Origin: Arthrobacter sp. SLBN-100
GTDB taxonomy: Bacteria > Actinomycetota > Actinomycetes > Actinomycetales > Micrococcaceae
Reading direction: 5' to 3'
Assembly (NCBI RefSeq): GCF_006715305.1
Contig: NZ_VFMY01000001.1
Location: forward strand, 1 to 64,000
DNA: 64,000 bases
Below the pieces are notes generated by a model. The model did no database searches. It was not told the DNA's origin and worked only from the letters and a program-made list of their open reading frames with translations. Shown piece after piece: positions 18,204 to 30,962 of this stretch; the first letter of the stretch is position 1; each line of letters begins with the position of its first letter. Both the position numbers and the translations under genes were made by a program.

Positions 18204-19235
18204 ATGACTATTTCTGTTGCAGTCTCAGGCGCCAGCGGCTATGCCGGCGGAGAAGTACTCCGCCTCCTCGCGGGCCACCCGGATGTGACCATCGGAGCAA
18301 TCACAGCCCACAGCAACGCCGGTTCCCGCCTCGGCGAGCTGCAGCCCCACCTGCACGGACTATCCAGCCGCATCCTGGAGGACACCACCGTGGAGAACCT
18401 CTCGGGCCACGACGTCGTCTTCCTCGCACTGCCGCACGGAGCCTCCGCCGAAATTGCTGCCCAGCTTCCGGAAGGGACAGTGGTGATCGACGCCGGCGCC
18501 GACCACCGCCTTCAGGATCCGGCGGCGTGGGAAAAATTCTACGGTTCAGCCCACGCGGGCACCTGGCCCTACGGCCTGCCCGAACTGCCCGGGCAGCGTG
18601 AAGCCCTCAAGGGCGCCAACCGCATCGCCGTGCCCGGCTGCTACCCGACGTCGGCCCTGCTGGCCCTGACGCCAGGGTTCGCCGCCCACCTCCTTGAGCC
18701 CGACGACGTTGTGATCGTTTCCGCCTCCGGCACGTCGGGCGCAGGCAAGGCAGCGAAAGTAAACCTGATCGGCTCCGAAGTGATGGGCTCCATGAGCCCC
18801 TACGGCGTGGGCGGCGGACACCGGCATACCCCCGAGATCGAACAGGGCCTCTCCAACGCGGCAGGGGAGCAGGTGACGGTCTCCTTCACGCCCACCCTGG
18901 CGCCGATGAGCCGCGGCATCCTCACCACCGCCACCGCGAAGGTCAAGCCCGGCACCACTGCTGAGCAGCTGCGCCAGGCGTGGACCGACGCGTACGACGA
19001 CGAACCGTTTGTGCACGTCCTTCCCGAAGGCCAGTGGCCCGCCACCAAGACCGTCCAGGGGTCCAACCACGCTGCCATGCAGCTTGCCTTCGACGCGCAC
19101 ACCGGCCGGGTGGTTGTCACCTGCGTGATCGACAACCTCACCAAAGGGACTGCCGGCGGCGCCGTCCAGTCCATGAACATCGCACTCGGCCTGGCAGAAA
19201 CCGCCGGCCTTGACCTGCAGGGAGTAGCCCCGTGA
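18204..19235 (+). CDS. argC: N-acetyl-gamma-glutamyl-phosphate reductase
   Basis: A 343-residue NADPH-dependent reductase giving N-acetylglutamate semialdehyde, the third step of arginine synthesis. The N-terminus ([21 protein letters not shown]) is the dinucleotide fold, and [12 protein letters not shown] carries the catalytic Cys146. [11 protein letters not shown] holds the conserved His. The ATG at 18204 is preferred to an in-frame ATG three codons earlier because GGTGGAGG lies just upstream. It is the first gene of argCJBDFRGH and overlaps argJ by 4 bp. Confidence 0.97.
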   Translation: MTISVAVSGASGYAGGEVLRLLAGHPDVTIGAITAHSNAGSRLGELQPHLHGLSSRILEDTTVENLSGHDVVFLALPHGASAEIAAQLPEGTVVIDAGADHRLQDPAAWEKFYGSAHAGTWPYGLPELPGQREALKGANRIAVPGCYPTSALLALTPGFAAHLLEPDDVVIVSASGTSGAGKAAKVNLIGSEVMGSMSPYGVGGGHRHTPEIEQGLSNAAGEQVTVSFTPTLAPMSRGILTTATAKVKPGTTAEQLRQAWTDAYDDEPFVHVLPEGQWPATKTVQGSNHAAMQLAFDAHTGRVVVTCVIDNLTKGTAGGAVQSMNIALGLAETAGLDLQGVAP

Positions 19236-20398
19236 CAGTTACCGCACCCCTTGGATTCCGGGCCGCCGGCGTCACTGCCGGATTGAAAGCCTCCGGCAAC
19301 CCGGACCTCGCCCTGGTGGTCAACGACGGTCCCGCCAAGGCCGCTGCCGCGGTGTTCACCAGCAACCGCGTGGCTGCGGCCCCGGTCCACTGGTCCCGCC
19401 AGGTGGTGTCGGACGGCCGGGTGGACGCCGTGGTCCTCAACTCCGGCGGCGCCAACGCCTGCACGGGGCCCACCGGCTTCCAGAACACCCACAGCACGGC
19501 CGAAAAAGTGGCCGAAGTGCTGGGTATCTCCGCAACGGATGTGTTTGTCTGCTCCACCGGGCTCATCGGTGAGCAGTTGCCCATGGAGAAGATCCTTCCC
19601 GGCGTGGAGGCAGCCGCCAAGGCCCTCAGCACCGACGGCGGACCCGACGCCGCCACCGCCATTATGACCACCGACTCGGTGCCCAAGTCCGCGCTGTTCA
19701 TCGGCACCGACGCGGACGGCCAGGAATTCAGCATCGGCGGTATTGCCAAGGGTGCCGGCATGCTCGCTCCCGGCCTGGCCACCATGCTGGTGGTCCTCAC
19801 CACGGATGCCCTGGTGGAGGCGGAGATGCTCGACGTCGTCCTCCGCGACGCCACGCGTGTCACCTTCGACCGGGCCGACTCGGACGGCTGCATGTCTACC
19901 AACGACACCGTGGTCCTGCTCGCCTCTGGCGCCTCCGGCGCGGTGCCGTCCGCCGAAGCCTTCGGCTCGGGCCTCACCCAGGTGTGCGCCGAGCTCGCCC
20001 GGAAGCTGATCGGCGACGCAGAAGGCGCCAGCCACGACATCGCCATCCGCACCTTCAACGCCGCCAGCGAGGCCGACGCCGAAACCGTCAGCCGCTCCGT
20101 GGCCCGCTCCAACCTCTTCAAGGCCGCCATCTTCGGCAAGGACCCCAACTGGGGCCGGGTGCTCTCCGCCGTCGGCACCACGGATGCCGTTTTCGAACCT
20201 GACCAGCTCAACGTCTCCATGAACGGTATCCAGATCTGCCGCAACGGCAGCATCGGCGACGACCGGGCGCTCGTGGACCTGGAGCCGCGGGAAGTGCTCG
20301 TGGAAATCGACCTGCAGGCCGGGAACGAAGAAGCCACCATCTGGACGAACGACCTCACCCACGATTACGTGCACGAGAACAGCGCATACTCCAGCTAG
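19232..20398 (+). CDS. argJ: Bifunctional ornithine acetyltransferase / N-acetylglutamate synthase
   Basis: A 388-residue self-cleaving enzyme that moves the acetyl group from N-acetylornithine to glutamate, making the cycle economical. [17 protein letters not shown] contains the Ala-Thr cleavage site with Thr184 as the new N-terminal nucleophile. [10 protein letters not shown] and KDPNWGRV are further family marks. GTG start overlaps the argC stop (GTGA). Whether the enzyme is bifunctional cannot be decided from sequence alone. Confidence 0.96.
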   Translation: MTVTAPLGFRAAGVTAGLKASGNPDLALVVNDGPAKAAAAVFTSNRVAAAPVHWSRQVVSDGRVDAVVLNSGGANACTGPTGFQNTHSTAEKVAEVLGISATDVFVCSTGLIGEQLPMEKILPGVEAAAKALSTDGGPDAATAIMTTDSVPKSALFIGTDADGQEFSIGGIAKGAGMLAPGLATMLVVLTTDALVEAEMLDVVLRDATRVTFDRADSDGCMSTNDTVVLLASGASGAVPSAEAFGSGLTQVCAELARKLIGDAEGASHDIAIRTFNAASEADAETVSRSVARSNLFKAAIFGKDPNWGRVLSAVGTTDAVFEPDQLNVSMNGIQICRNGSIGDDRALVDLEPREVLVEIDLQAGNEEATIWTNDLTHDYVHENSAYSS

Positions 20399-20440
20399 GA
20401 GCCCCGCGCCCCGGCAAGAACCGTAGCGGAAAGTGACAGC

Positions 20441-21396
20441 ATGAACACCCAGACGCGTGAAACCACCAGCATGTCCGATGCCCAGGACAAGGCAGGAACC
20501 CTGATTGAGGCCCTGCCCTGGATCCAGCGGTTCGCCGGTACCATCATGGTGATCAAGTACGGCGGCAACGCCATGGTCAACGACGATCTCCGCCGCGCCT
20601 TCGCCGAGGACATCGTGTTCCTCCACCACGTAGGCATCCACCCGGTGGTTGTCCACGGCGGAGGCCCCCAGATCAACTCGATGCTCGGCAGGCTCGGCAT
20701 CGAGTCCGAATTCAAGGGCGGCCTCCGCGTTACCACCCCTGAAGCCATGGATGTGGTCCGGATGGTCCTCACCGGCCAGGTGGGACGCGAACTGGTGGGA
20801 CTGATCAATTCCCACGGTCCCTACGCGGTGGGCATGTCCGGAGAAGATGGCGGCCTGCTGCGCGCAGTCCGGACGGGGACGGTGGTGGACGGCGAAGAAG
20901 TGGACCTCGGGCTGGTGGGCGAGGTGGTGGGCGTCGATCCCGCCGGCATCGTGGACATCCTCGACGCCGGCCGGATCCCGGTGATCTCCACGGTTGCCCC
21001 CGAGATTGTGGACGGCGGAGACGGCGTGGCCGGCACCGCGCGCTTCCAGCCCACCGGCCAGGTCCTCAACGTCAACGCGGACACCGCCGCGGCAGCCGTC
21101 GCCTCGGCACTGGGGGCCTCAAAGCTGGTCATCCTGACCGACGTCGAAGGCCTGTACGCCAACTGGCCGGACAAGTCCTCGCTGATCTCCTCCCTCACGG
21201 CCTCGCAGCTTCGGGACATGCTGCCGGGGCTCGAATCGGGCATGATCCCCAAGATGGCCGCCTGCCTCAAAGCCATTGATGAGGGAGTGGAACGCGCGCA
21301 TATTGTGGACGGGCGCCTGCCCCACTCCATGCTTCTGGAAACATTTACGACGGCGGGCATTGGCACCCAGGTAGTCCCGGACGAGGAATTGAACGC

Positions 21397-21400
<4 letters not shown>
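20441..21400 (+). CDS. argB: Acetylglutamate kinase
   Basis: A 319-residue amino acid kinase that phosphorylates N-acetylglutamate, the second and usually arginine-inhibited step. [13 protein letters not shown] and [13 protein letters not shown] are the nucleotide and substrate loops; [18 protein letters not shown] is the ADP-binding region. An N-terminal helix of about 25 residues ([10 protein letters not shown]) is present, as in arginine-sensitive hexameric enzymes. The ATG at 20441 has GGAAAG upstream; an ATG at 20471 (MSDAQDK) is the alternative. It overlaps argD by 4 bp. Confidence 0.97.
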
Positions 21401-23704
<2,304 letters not shown>

Positions 23705-23705
<1 letters not shown>

Positions 23706-24235
23706 TGTCAGCCCAACCGGCGTCGCCGGGCTCCAGCCCGGCCACCAAAACCGCGCGGCAGGCCCGCATCACGGCTATCCTGACGGGTGAATCCGTGCGG
23801 TCCCAGGCGGAGCTGGCAGCCCTGCTGGCGGACGACGGCGTGCAGGTCACCCAGGCAACGCTGTCGCGGGACCTGGTGGAACTCGGCGCGGTCCGGGTCC
23901 GCGGCAAGGAGGGCGTGCTGGTGTATGCGGTCCCCGGCGAGGGTGGCGAGCGGGCCGCCAAAAGCGGGGTAAGCCAGGAGATTTTGGACGCCCGGCTGGC
24001 GCGGCTGTGCAGCGAACTCCTGGTTACGGCGGAAGCCTCAGCGAACATCGCCGTGCTCCGCACCCCGCCCGGAGCCGCCAATTTCCTGGCACTGGCGATT
24101 GACCACTCGGTGATGCCGTCCATCCTGGGCACCATCGCCGGGGACGACACCGTGCTGCTGGTGTCGCGGGATCCGCTGGGCGGCCAGGACCTCGCCGCCA
24201 GGTTCCTGCAACTGGCCGAAGAAGCCGGGCAATAA
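23705..24235 (+). CDS. argR: Arginine repressor
   Basis: A 176-residue regulator. [22 protein letters not shown] and [19 protein letters not shown] form the winged helix; [20 protein letters not shown] and [15 protein letters not shown] form the C-terminal hexamerisation and arginine-binding domain. It represses the arg operon with arginine as co-repressor. GTG shares one base with the argF stop codon. Its place between argF and argG is the actinobacterial order. Confidence 0.96.
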
Positions 24236-24281
24236 GCTTGAAGACAACATCTACAAACCCCAATCCCAAGGAGCATTTCAA

Positions 24282-25487
24282 GTGACTGAACGCATTGTGC
24301 TGGCCTACTCGGGCGGCCTGGACACCTCAGTAGCCATCGGCTGGATCGGCGAAGCCACCGGCGCCGAGGTCATCGCCGTGGCGGTCGACGTCGGACAGGG
24401 CGGCGAGTCCCTGGAAACCATCCGCCAGCGTGCCCTGGGCTGCGGCGCCGTCGAAGCCTACGTGGCCGACGCCTCCGACGAGTTCGCCAACGAATACGCC
24501 ATGCCCACCCTGAAGGCCAACGCCCTCTACCAGGGCCACTACCCGCTGGTCTCCGCCATCTCCCGCCCGGTCATCGTCAAGCACCTGGTGAAGGCCGCCC
24601 GCGAGTTCGGCGCCACCACCGTTGCGCACGGCTGCACCGGCAAGGGCAACGACCAGGTCCGCTTCGAAGTGGGCATCCAGACCCTCGGTCCGGACCTGAA
24701 GTGCATCGCCCCCGTCCGCGACCTCGCCCTCACCCGCGACAAGGCCATCGCCTTCGCCGAGGAAAAGGGCCTGCCCATTGAGACCACCAAGAAGAACCCG
24801 TACTCCATCGACCAGAACGTCTGGGGCCGCGCGGTGGAAACCGGCTACCTCGAGGACATCTGGAACGCCCCCACCAAGGACATCTACGACTACACCGCCA
24901 CACCGGAGTTCCCGCCGGCGCCGGATGAGGTCACCATCTCCTTCGAGGCCGGCATCCCGGTCGCGATCGACGGCGTCAAGGTCACCCCGCTGCAGGCCAT
25001 CAAGGAACTGAACCGCCGCGCCGGCGCCCAGGGCGTGGGCCGGATCGACGTCGTCGAGGACCGCCTCGTCGGCATCAAGTCCCGCGAAATCTACGAAGCG
25101 CCCGGTGCCATGGCGCTGATCACCGCGCACAAGCACCTCGAGGACATCACCATCGAGCGCGAGCAGGCCCGCTTTAAGGCCACCGTCGGCCAGCGCTGGG
25201 CCGAGCTGGTCTACGACGGCCAGTGGTTCTCCCCGCTCAAGCGCTCCCTGGACGCCTTCATCGAGGACACCCAGAAGTACGTCTCCGGTGACATCCGCAT
25301 GGTGCTCCACGGCGGCCAGGCCATCGTCAACGGCCGCCGCTCGGACACCTCGCTCTACGACTTCGACCTCGCCACCTACGACACCGGCGACACCTTCGAC
25401 CAGTCCATGGCCCGCGGCTTCATCGAGCTGTGGGGCATGTCCGCCAAGGTTGCTTCCGGCCGCGACATCCGGGTCTCAGGAAAGTAA
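24282..25487 (+). CDS. argG: Argininosuccinate synthase
   Basis: A 401-residue ATP-dependent ligase joining citrulline and aspartate. The N-terminus [18 protein letters not shown] is the ATP P-loop of the family; [14 protein letters not shown] is the citrulline/aspartate region. AAGGAG at 24268-24273 precedes the GTG. The codon usage is very strongly GC3-biased even for this window, suggesting high expression. It lies 46 bp after argR, so a separate promoter is possible. The argH gene begins 6 bp after the stop. Confidence 0.97.
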   Translation: MTERIVLAYSGGLDTSVAIGWIGEATGAEVIAVAVDVGQGGESLETIRQRALGCGAVEAYVADASDEFANEYAMPTLKANALYQGHYPLVSAISRPVIVKHLVKAAREFGATTVAHGCTGKGNDQVRFEVGIQTLGPDLKCIAPVRDLALTRDKAIAFAEEKGLPIETTKKNPYSIDQNVWGRAVETGYLEDIWNAPTKDIYDYTATPEFPPAPDEVTISFEAGIPVAIDGVKVTPLQAIKELNRRAGAQGVGRIDVVEDRLVGIKSREIYEAPGAMALITAHKHLEDITIEREQARFKATVGQRWAELVYDGQWFSPLKRSLDAFIEDTQKYVSGDIRMVLHGGQAIVNGRRSDTSLYDFDLATYDTGDTFDQSMARGFIELWGMSAKVASGRDIRVSGK

Positions 25488-26933
<1,446 letters not shown>

Positions 26934-26938
26934 CTGCC

Positions 26939-27044
26939 GCACGCTCTCTCACTTAATGCGTCCTTTTGGGCAACGCTCTCTCACTTTCCCTAAGAAAGTG
27001 AGAGAGCGTTGCCAATTTCCACGCATTATCTGAGCGAGCGTTGC
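26939..27044. repeat. Nested palindrome with four copies of a GCAACGCTCTCTCAC motif
   Basis: The inner arms are perfect over 20 bp: GGCAACGCTCTCTCACTTTC at 26969-26988 and its complement at 26994-27013 with a 5-nt loop. Outer arms at 26939-26961 and 27021-27044 pair imperfectly and repeat the same motif. It follows argH and could end its transcript, but the two-level symmetry is like a REP/BIME element. It abuts the truncated pdxH. Confidence 0.9.
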
Positions 27045-27295
27045 ACCCCCGAGCGGCCCTGAACTTCTACTGGCCTTCCCTGGGCCGGCAGGTCCGGGTG
27101 GCGGGGCCTGTGGTGGAGTTGCCTGCAAAGGCTTCGGCCCGTGACTGGGACGGGCGGCCGCGGCCGGACGGCAGTGAAAACCCGGACTGGCAGCTCTACG
27201 CTGTCCAACCCGCCGAAATCGAGTTTTGGCAGGCCAGCCACGGCGGCCCCCACATCCGCCAGCGCTTCGGGCCCGATGGCGTTATTCCCGGCTAG
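27041..27295 (+). pseudogene. C-terminal remnant of a pyridoxamine 5'-phosphate oxidase-like gene
   Basis: The frame reads PRAALNFYWPSLGRQVRVAG at its start and QPAEIEFWQASHGGPHIRQR near the end, which match the middle and C-terminal parts of PdxH-type FMN enzymes. The family has about 210 residues; only 84 codons remain here and the FMN-binding N-terminal half is missing. Similarity starts at about 27047, right where the palindromic repeat ends. A TTG at 27041 could start it, but it has no ribosome binding site. I regard it as a 5'-truncated pseudogene; a short expressed protein is less likely. Confidence 0.75.
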
Positions 27296-27298
27296 GAT
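27293..27298 (+). promoter_or_regulatory. -10 element TAGGAT, predicted leaderless start
   Basis: TAGGAT ends seven nucleotides before the ATG at 27306. It overlaps the stop codon of the pdxH remnant. An in-frame ATG at 27297 lies inside the hexamer and would not be usable from this promoter. Confidence 0.45.
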
Positions 27299-27305
27299 GA
27301 GCGCC

Positions 27306-28073
27306 ATGATAGCTCCCGAACCCGAGGTCCTGCTGGCCGGAATCCATAAGGCCGCCGACGACGTTGCCTCCGATGTTGCCAAGCTCAGCGATGAGGACGT
27401 GAGGGCTCCCTCCGCGCTTCCCGGCTGGACGCGGGGCCACGTGCTGGCCCACCTGACCGGGATCTCCAACGCCATGGCCCGGCAGCTCGAGTACGCGGCC
27501 CGCGGCGAAACCGTTGAGCTGTACGACGGCGGCATGGAGGGCCGGAACCGGGCGATCGACACGGCTGCCGGGCACGACGCCGCCACCCACCTCACAGACC
27601 TGAGGGCAGCCCTGGACCGGGTGCTGCGTGCGTTCGATGTACTCCCCGGCGTCAAGGATTCGTCCGCCAACCGCACCGGCTGGTACGCACCCATCACCTA
27701 CCGTGGGGGAGTGGTCCTGGACGGCGGCCTCGCACTGTGGCGTGAACTCGTCATCCACAACGCGGACCTGCTGACAGGCAGGGGACCGGAAACCTGGAGC
27801 CGGCCGTTCTGCGGGCACCTGTTCGATTTCCTCGCAGCCCGTGTGCCGGCGGAGGACAAACTCGTGCTGCAGCCCCTCGGCCTTCCGCCAGTGAGCATCG
27901 GCAGTGGGAACCGGTCCACGGTGGTCAGCGGAATGATCACCGATATCGCCGCATGGCTCGCCGGCCGCGAACCTACCCTTGGCAGCCTGCGCGCCTCCGC
28001 CGCGGCGGACGGTGTTGACCTGCCGGCCCTGCTACCGTGGCCTGCGGGAACACCGGCCCCAAAGCAGCACTGA
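27306..28073 (+). CDS. Maleylpyruvate isomerase family mycothiol-dependent enzyme
   Basis: A 255-residue protein with the MDMPI/DinB-like N-terminal helical bundle: ALPGWTRGHVLAHLTGISNA holds the metal-binding His, and LWRELVIHNADLLTG holds a second. The C-terminal domain (about residues 170-250) is the SCP2-like part. Such proteins use mycothiol, the actinobacterial thiol, to isomerise or detoxify substrates. The true substrate is unknown; the maleylpyruvate name is only the family label. I use the ATG at 27306 because the -10 fits it. Confidence 0.82.
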   Translation: MIAPEPEVLLAGIHKAADDVASDVAKLSDEDVRAPSALPGWTRGHVLAHLTGISNAMARQLEYAARGETVELYDGGMEGRNRAIDTAAGHDAATHLTDLRAALDRVLRAFDVLPGVKDSSANRTGWYAPITYRGGVVLDGGLALWRELVIHNADLLTGRGPETWSRPFCGHLFDFLAARVPAEDKLVLQPLGLPPVSIGSGNRSTVVSGMITDIAAWLAGREPTLGSLRASAAADGVDLPALLPWPAGTPAPKQH

Positions 28074-28097
28074 GGCGGGCAGCAGGAGCAGCCCGCC
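28074..28097. terminator. Short hairpin between convergent genes
   Basis: GGCGGGC at 28074-28080 pairs with GCCCGCC at 28091-28097 across a 10-nt loop. It lies between the isomerase-like gene and ogt. Confidence 0.5.
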
Positions 28098-28103
28098 CGG
28101 GGA

Positions 28104-28598
28104 CTAAGCGGCCTCGCGTGCCAGCAGGCTCTCCTTGATAGCCAGGCCCCAGCGGAAACCGCCCAGCGAACCGTCTGTCCGAATAACGCGGTGGCAGGGA
28201 ACAAACAGGGCTGCCGCATTGAACGCGCAGGCGCTGGCGGCCGCCCGGACGGCTTTGGGGTTGCCCGCCAGTTCCGCGTATTCGGTGTACGTCACCGGTG
28301 ACCCCGGCCGGACCAGCCGCAGCACGTCCCAGGCGTGGGTGCGGAACGGCCCCGACATCTGCAGCACGGGCACATGCATTGCCGGTCCGGGATCCCCCGC
28401 ATAGAACGCTTCCACCGCTGTGGTGATACCGCCAAGGTCGGTGACCAGCTCAACGGAGGCCGGCCGCAGCGACGGATGAATCTGCCCGGTTAAATCGCCG
28501 GGCTTGTCGGTCCACCCGCTCGAAAGGACCGTCCCGTCCCGGGCGAGGATAGTGAACGGGCCGTCAGGAGTGGACATCTGGAGCAACTGGGCTTTCAT
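28104..28598 (-). CDS. ogt: Methylated-DNA--protein-cysteine methyltransferase
   Basis: A 164-residue suicide repair protein that takes the methyl group from O6-methylguanine. The active site FVPCHRVIRTDG carries Cys135, and GGFRWGLAIKESLL follows, as in Ogt/MGMT. The usual residues before it (NPKAVRAAASACAFN) show A-x-A instead of the more common G-x-A. The ATG at 28598 overlaps the stop codon of the Ada-AlkA gene as ATGA, so the two are translated together as an alkylation repair operon. Confidence 0.94.
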   Translation of the reverse strand: MKAQLLQMSTPDGPFTILARDGTVLSSGWTDKPGDLTGQIHPSLRPASVELVTDLGGITTAVEAFYAGDPGPAMHVPVLQMSGPFRTHAWDVLRLVRPGSPVTYTEYAELAGNPKAVRAAASACAFNAAALFVPCHRVIRTDGSLGGFRWGLAIKESLLAREAA

Positions 28599-30133
28599 CG
28601 TTTCGCTTTCTCTGCTGTTCCGGTGCCTGCGCCGGCATGTTTCGTTGTGCCGCGTCGACGGGACGCTGCTGCGGCCCGGGCTGCTGCCCGCCACAAGTGC
28701 ATGGTGGCGTACGAGCGCCAGGGGCTGGCCTCGCGGAAATCGGAGCTGGCGGTGCCGGGGCCGTCGGGCGCTTCCGAAATCCCTGGCTCGAGTGCCCTCA
28801 CCCCGTTCCGCACGGCCGCATCGTTGGCCAGGAAAACATCAGGAGCGCCGAGGACCCGCATGCCGAGGTAGCCCACCGTCCATGGTCCCACCCCTGCCAG
28901 CGGCAGCAGCTTCGCGCCCAGGCTGGCCAGGTCGTCTCCGTAGCCGAAATCCAGCCTGCCTTCCGCGAGTGCGGAGGTTGCCGCACGGAGGGCCTCCGCG
29001 CGTTTCCTGGGTCCGCGGAGGAGGGCGCAGCCGCCAGCGGCGATTTCGGCCGCGGTGGGGAACATCCGGTCCAGGCCGTCGCCGGGGCTCTGGCAGGGCC
29101 GTCCGACGGCGGCCAGCCCGGTAAGTGCCGTCCGCGCCGCGGCCACAGTGATCTGCTGTCCGATCATCGCCCGGACCAGCATCTCGCCGGGGTCCAGGGC
29201 ACCGGGCATCCTGACGCCGGGAGCGGCGGCGACTGAAGCTGCGAGGCGGCTGTCCGCTGCCAACGCACTGTCGATGGCCACCGGATCGGCATCCAGGTCG
29301 AACAGCCTCCGGACGCGGCTCAGCAGTGCCGGCAGGTCCCTCAGGTCCACCGCGCCGATGGTGAGGGTGAGCGGCCGTCCTTGGGCGCCGGCGTCGTACT
29401 CAATCCGAAAACGCGCGTCGCCCTGCGGCAGCCGCAGGGTCCGCGCATAGGACGTTACTGTTCCTGCCTCAATGCCGGGGATGGCGCGCACGGCCAGGAA
29501 CGTGAAGATGCCGGGGTCGAAGGGCTCTCGGTAGGGCAGGCTGAGGGTCAGGGCCGTGGATCCCGCGACGGCTTTTGGGTGCCGTGCGGCACGGAGGGCG
29601 GTGGGGGTCATGTCGAAGACCTCCGCCATGGTCTCGTTGAACTGCCGCACGCTGCTGAAGCCGGCCGCGAAGGCGACATCCGCCAGCCTCATGGACGTGG
29701 AGACCAGCAGCGTACGGGCGGTCTGCGCCCGGCTGGCCCGGGCCAGCGACAGGGGACCGGCGCCAAGCTCGTGGCTCAGGATGCGGTTCAGTTGCCGCGA
29801 GGAATAGCCAAGGCGGTCGGCCAGCCCCTCCACGCCGTCCCGGTTGACTACTCCGTCGTTGATCAGGCGCATGGCACGGCCCGCAATATCCTGGCGGACG
29901 TTCCAGGCCGGGGTGCCGGGAACCGCCTCCGGCAGGCAGCGCTTGCAAGCCCGGTAGCCGGCGTCGTGCGCTGCGGCGGACGTCTCGTAGAAGGTGACGT
30001 TCGCGGCCTTGGGCGTCCGGGCCGGGCATGACGGGCGGCAATAAATGCCTGTGGTCCGTACGGCAGTGAAGAACTGCCCGTCGAACCGCGTGTCCCGGGC
30101 ATCTATTGCACGGTAGCGCTGCCAGAAGTCCAT
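28595..30133 (-). CDS. Ada-AlkA fusion: methylphosphotriester sensor, AraC HTH and 3-methyladenine glycosylase
   Basis: A 512-residue fusion. Residues 1-75 are the Ada zinc domain, with C32, C36, C63 and C66 (YCRPSC and ACKRC), which accepts methyl from phosphotriesters. Residues 85-185 form an AraC-type HTH (LGYSSRQLNRILSHELG). From about 190 comes the AlkA N domain, then the HhH-GPD glycosylase with LPLAGVGPWTVGYLGMRVLG and the catalytic Asp in VFLANDAAVRNG. It should activate its own operon after methyl damage and excise alkylated bases. The ATG at 30133 (MDFWQRYRAID) is the family start. Confidence 0.94.
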   Translation of the reverse strand: MDFWQRYRAIDARDTRFDGQFFTAVRTTGIYCRPSCPARTPKAANVTFYETSAAAHDAGYRACKRCLPEAVPGTPAWNVRQDIAGRAMRLINDGVVNRDGVEGLADRLGYSSRQLNRILSHELGAGPLSLARASRAQTARTLLVSTSMRLADVAFAAGFSSVRQFNETMAEVFDMTPTALRAARHPKAVAGSTALTLSLPYREPFDPGIFTFLAVRAIPGIEAGTVTSYARTLRLPQGDARFRIEYDAGAQGRPLTLTIGAVDLRDLPALLSRVRRLFDLDADPVAIDSALAADSRLAASVAAAPGVRMPGALDPGEMLVRAMIGQQITVAAARTALTGLAAVGRPCQSPGDGLDRMFPTAAEIAAGGCALLRGPRKRAEALRAATSALAEGRLDFGYGDDLASLGAKLLPLAGVGPWTVGYLGMRVLGAPDVFLANDAAVRNGVRALEPGISEAPDGPGTASSDFREASPWRSYATMHLWRAAARAAAASRRRGTTKHAGAGTGTAEKAKR

Positions 30134-30235
30134 TCCTCCATCCTGCCAGCAGCACCTGGCAGGGGCTAGCGGAAATCGGACATCGCCGTGGTACAAATTC
30201 TCTGCCTTCTGCCGCCTATTGCTGCCGGTCTTCGA

Positions 30236-30241
30236 TAGAGT
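30236..30241 (+). promoter_or_regulatory. -10 element TAGAGT, predicted leaderless start of mpg
   Basis: TAGAGT ends six nucleotides before the ATG at 30248, with no Shine-Dalgarno sequence between. Confidence 0.5.
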
Positions 30242-30247
30242 CTGGCC

Positions 30248-30910
30248 ATGAGCAGAAGTCCCTCGCCGGACGGGGAACCGTTGCGGGAGTTCCTGTCCGG
30301 CGATGCCCGCGAGGTGGCCCCGATGCTGCTCGGGGCTGTCCTGACCCACCATTCGAGGGAAGGGCGGGTGTCCGTCCGGCTGACCGAGGTGGAGGCCTAT
30401 CTGGGTCCGGAGGATTCCCTGCACCCCGATCCCGGCTCCCACACCTACCGCGGTCCCACGTCTCGCAATGCGCCGATGTTCGGTCCGGCCGGGCACCTGT
30501 ACGTCTACTTCACCTATGGGATGCACCACTGCACCAACATCGTGTGCGGTCCAGAGGGGGTGGCCTCGGCCCTGCTGCTGCGTGCCGGGGAGATCGTGGA
30601 GGGCGTCGAGCTCGCCCGGCACCGCCGCGCCACCTCGAAAAATCCTGCCGACCTGGCCAGCGGTCCGGCCCGCCTCGCCAAAGCCCTCGGCCTGACCACC
30701 GCCTACAGTGGCCGCGACGTGCTGGTGCCCCCGTTCGGGCTTACGCTCCCGGACCGCCCGGCCACGCAGGTCAGCTCCGGGCCCCGGGTGGGGGTCTCCG
30801 GTGCCGGTGGATCGGAGGATTACGCCTGGCGGTTTTGGCTCAGCGGCGACCCCACGGTTTCCAGGTACAAGGCAGCGAAGCCCAGGCCGGTCCGGTTTCG
30901 CCAGCGTTAA
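30248..30910 (+). CDS. mpg: DNA-3-methyladenine glycosylase, AAG/MPG type
   Basis: A 220-residue base-excision enzyme of the alkyladenine glycosylase fold, unrelated to AlkA. VRLTEVEAYLGPEDSLHP holds the catalytic Glu, RNAPMFGPAGHLYVYFTYGM the DNA-intercalating Tyr, and SGPARLAKALGLT the phosphate contacts. It is divergent from the Ada-AlkA gene across 114 bp, so three alkylation-repair genes sit together. Next to tyrS in many actinobacteria (Rv1688-Rv1689 as I recall); here helD lies between. Confidence 0.93.
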   Translation: MSRSPSPDGEPLREFLSGDAREVAPMLLGAVLTHHSREGRVSVRLTEVEAYLGPEDSLHPDPGSHTYRGPTSRNAPMFGPAGHLYVYFTYGMHHCTNIVCGPEGVASALLLRAGEIVEGVELARHRRATSKNPADLASGPARLAKALGLTTAYSGRDVLVPPFGLTLPDRPATQVSSGPRVGVSGAGGSEDYAWRFWLSGDPTVSRYKAAKPRPVRFRQR

Positions 30911-30922
30911 CGGAAATGGTTG

Positions 30923-30928
30923 TAGAAT
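30923..30928 (+). promoter_or_regulatory. -10 element TAGAAT of the helD-like gene
   Basis: TAGAAT places the transcript start near 30935, giving a 28-nt leader with AGGGGA before the ATG at 30963. I looked for the rifampicin-associated inverted repeat known before some HelR genes and did not see it here. Confidence 0.5.
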
Positions 30929-30962
30929 GGTAGGTCTGTCTTTTGCGATAGGGGAACGTTAG

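Noticed and set aside
18800..20815. 671-codon minus-strand frame opposite argJ
   Set aside because: High-GC shadow of argC-argJ-argB codon bias; no family features and no ribosome binding site.
30911..30962. Rifampicin-associated element before the helD-like gene
   Set aside because: No matching inverted repeat in the 52 bp between mpg and the start codon.
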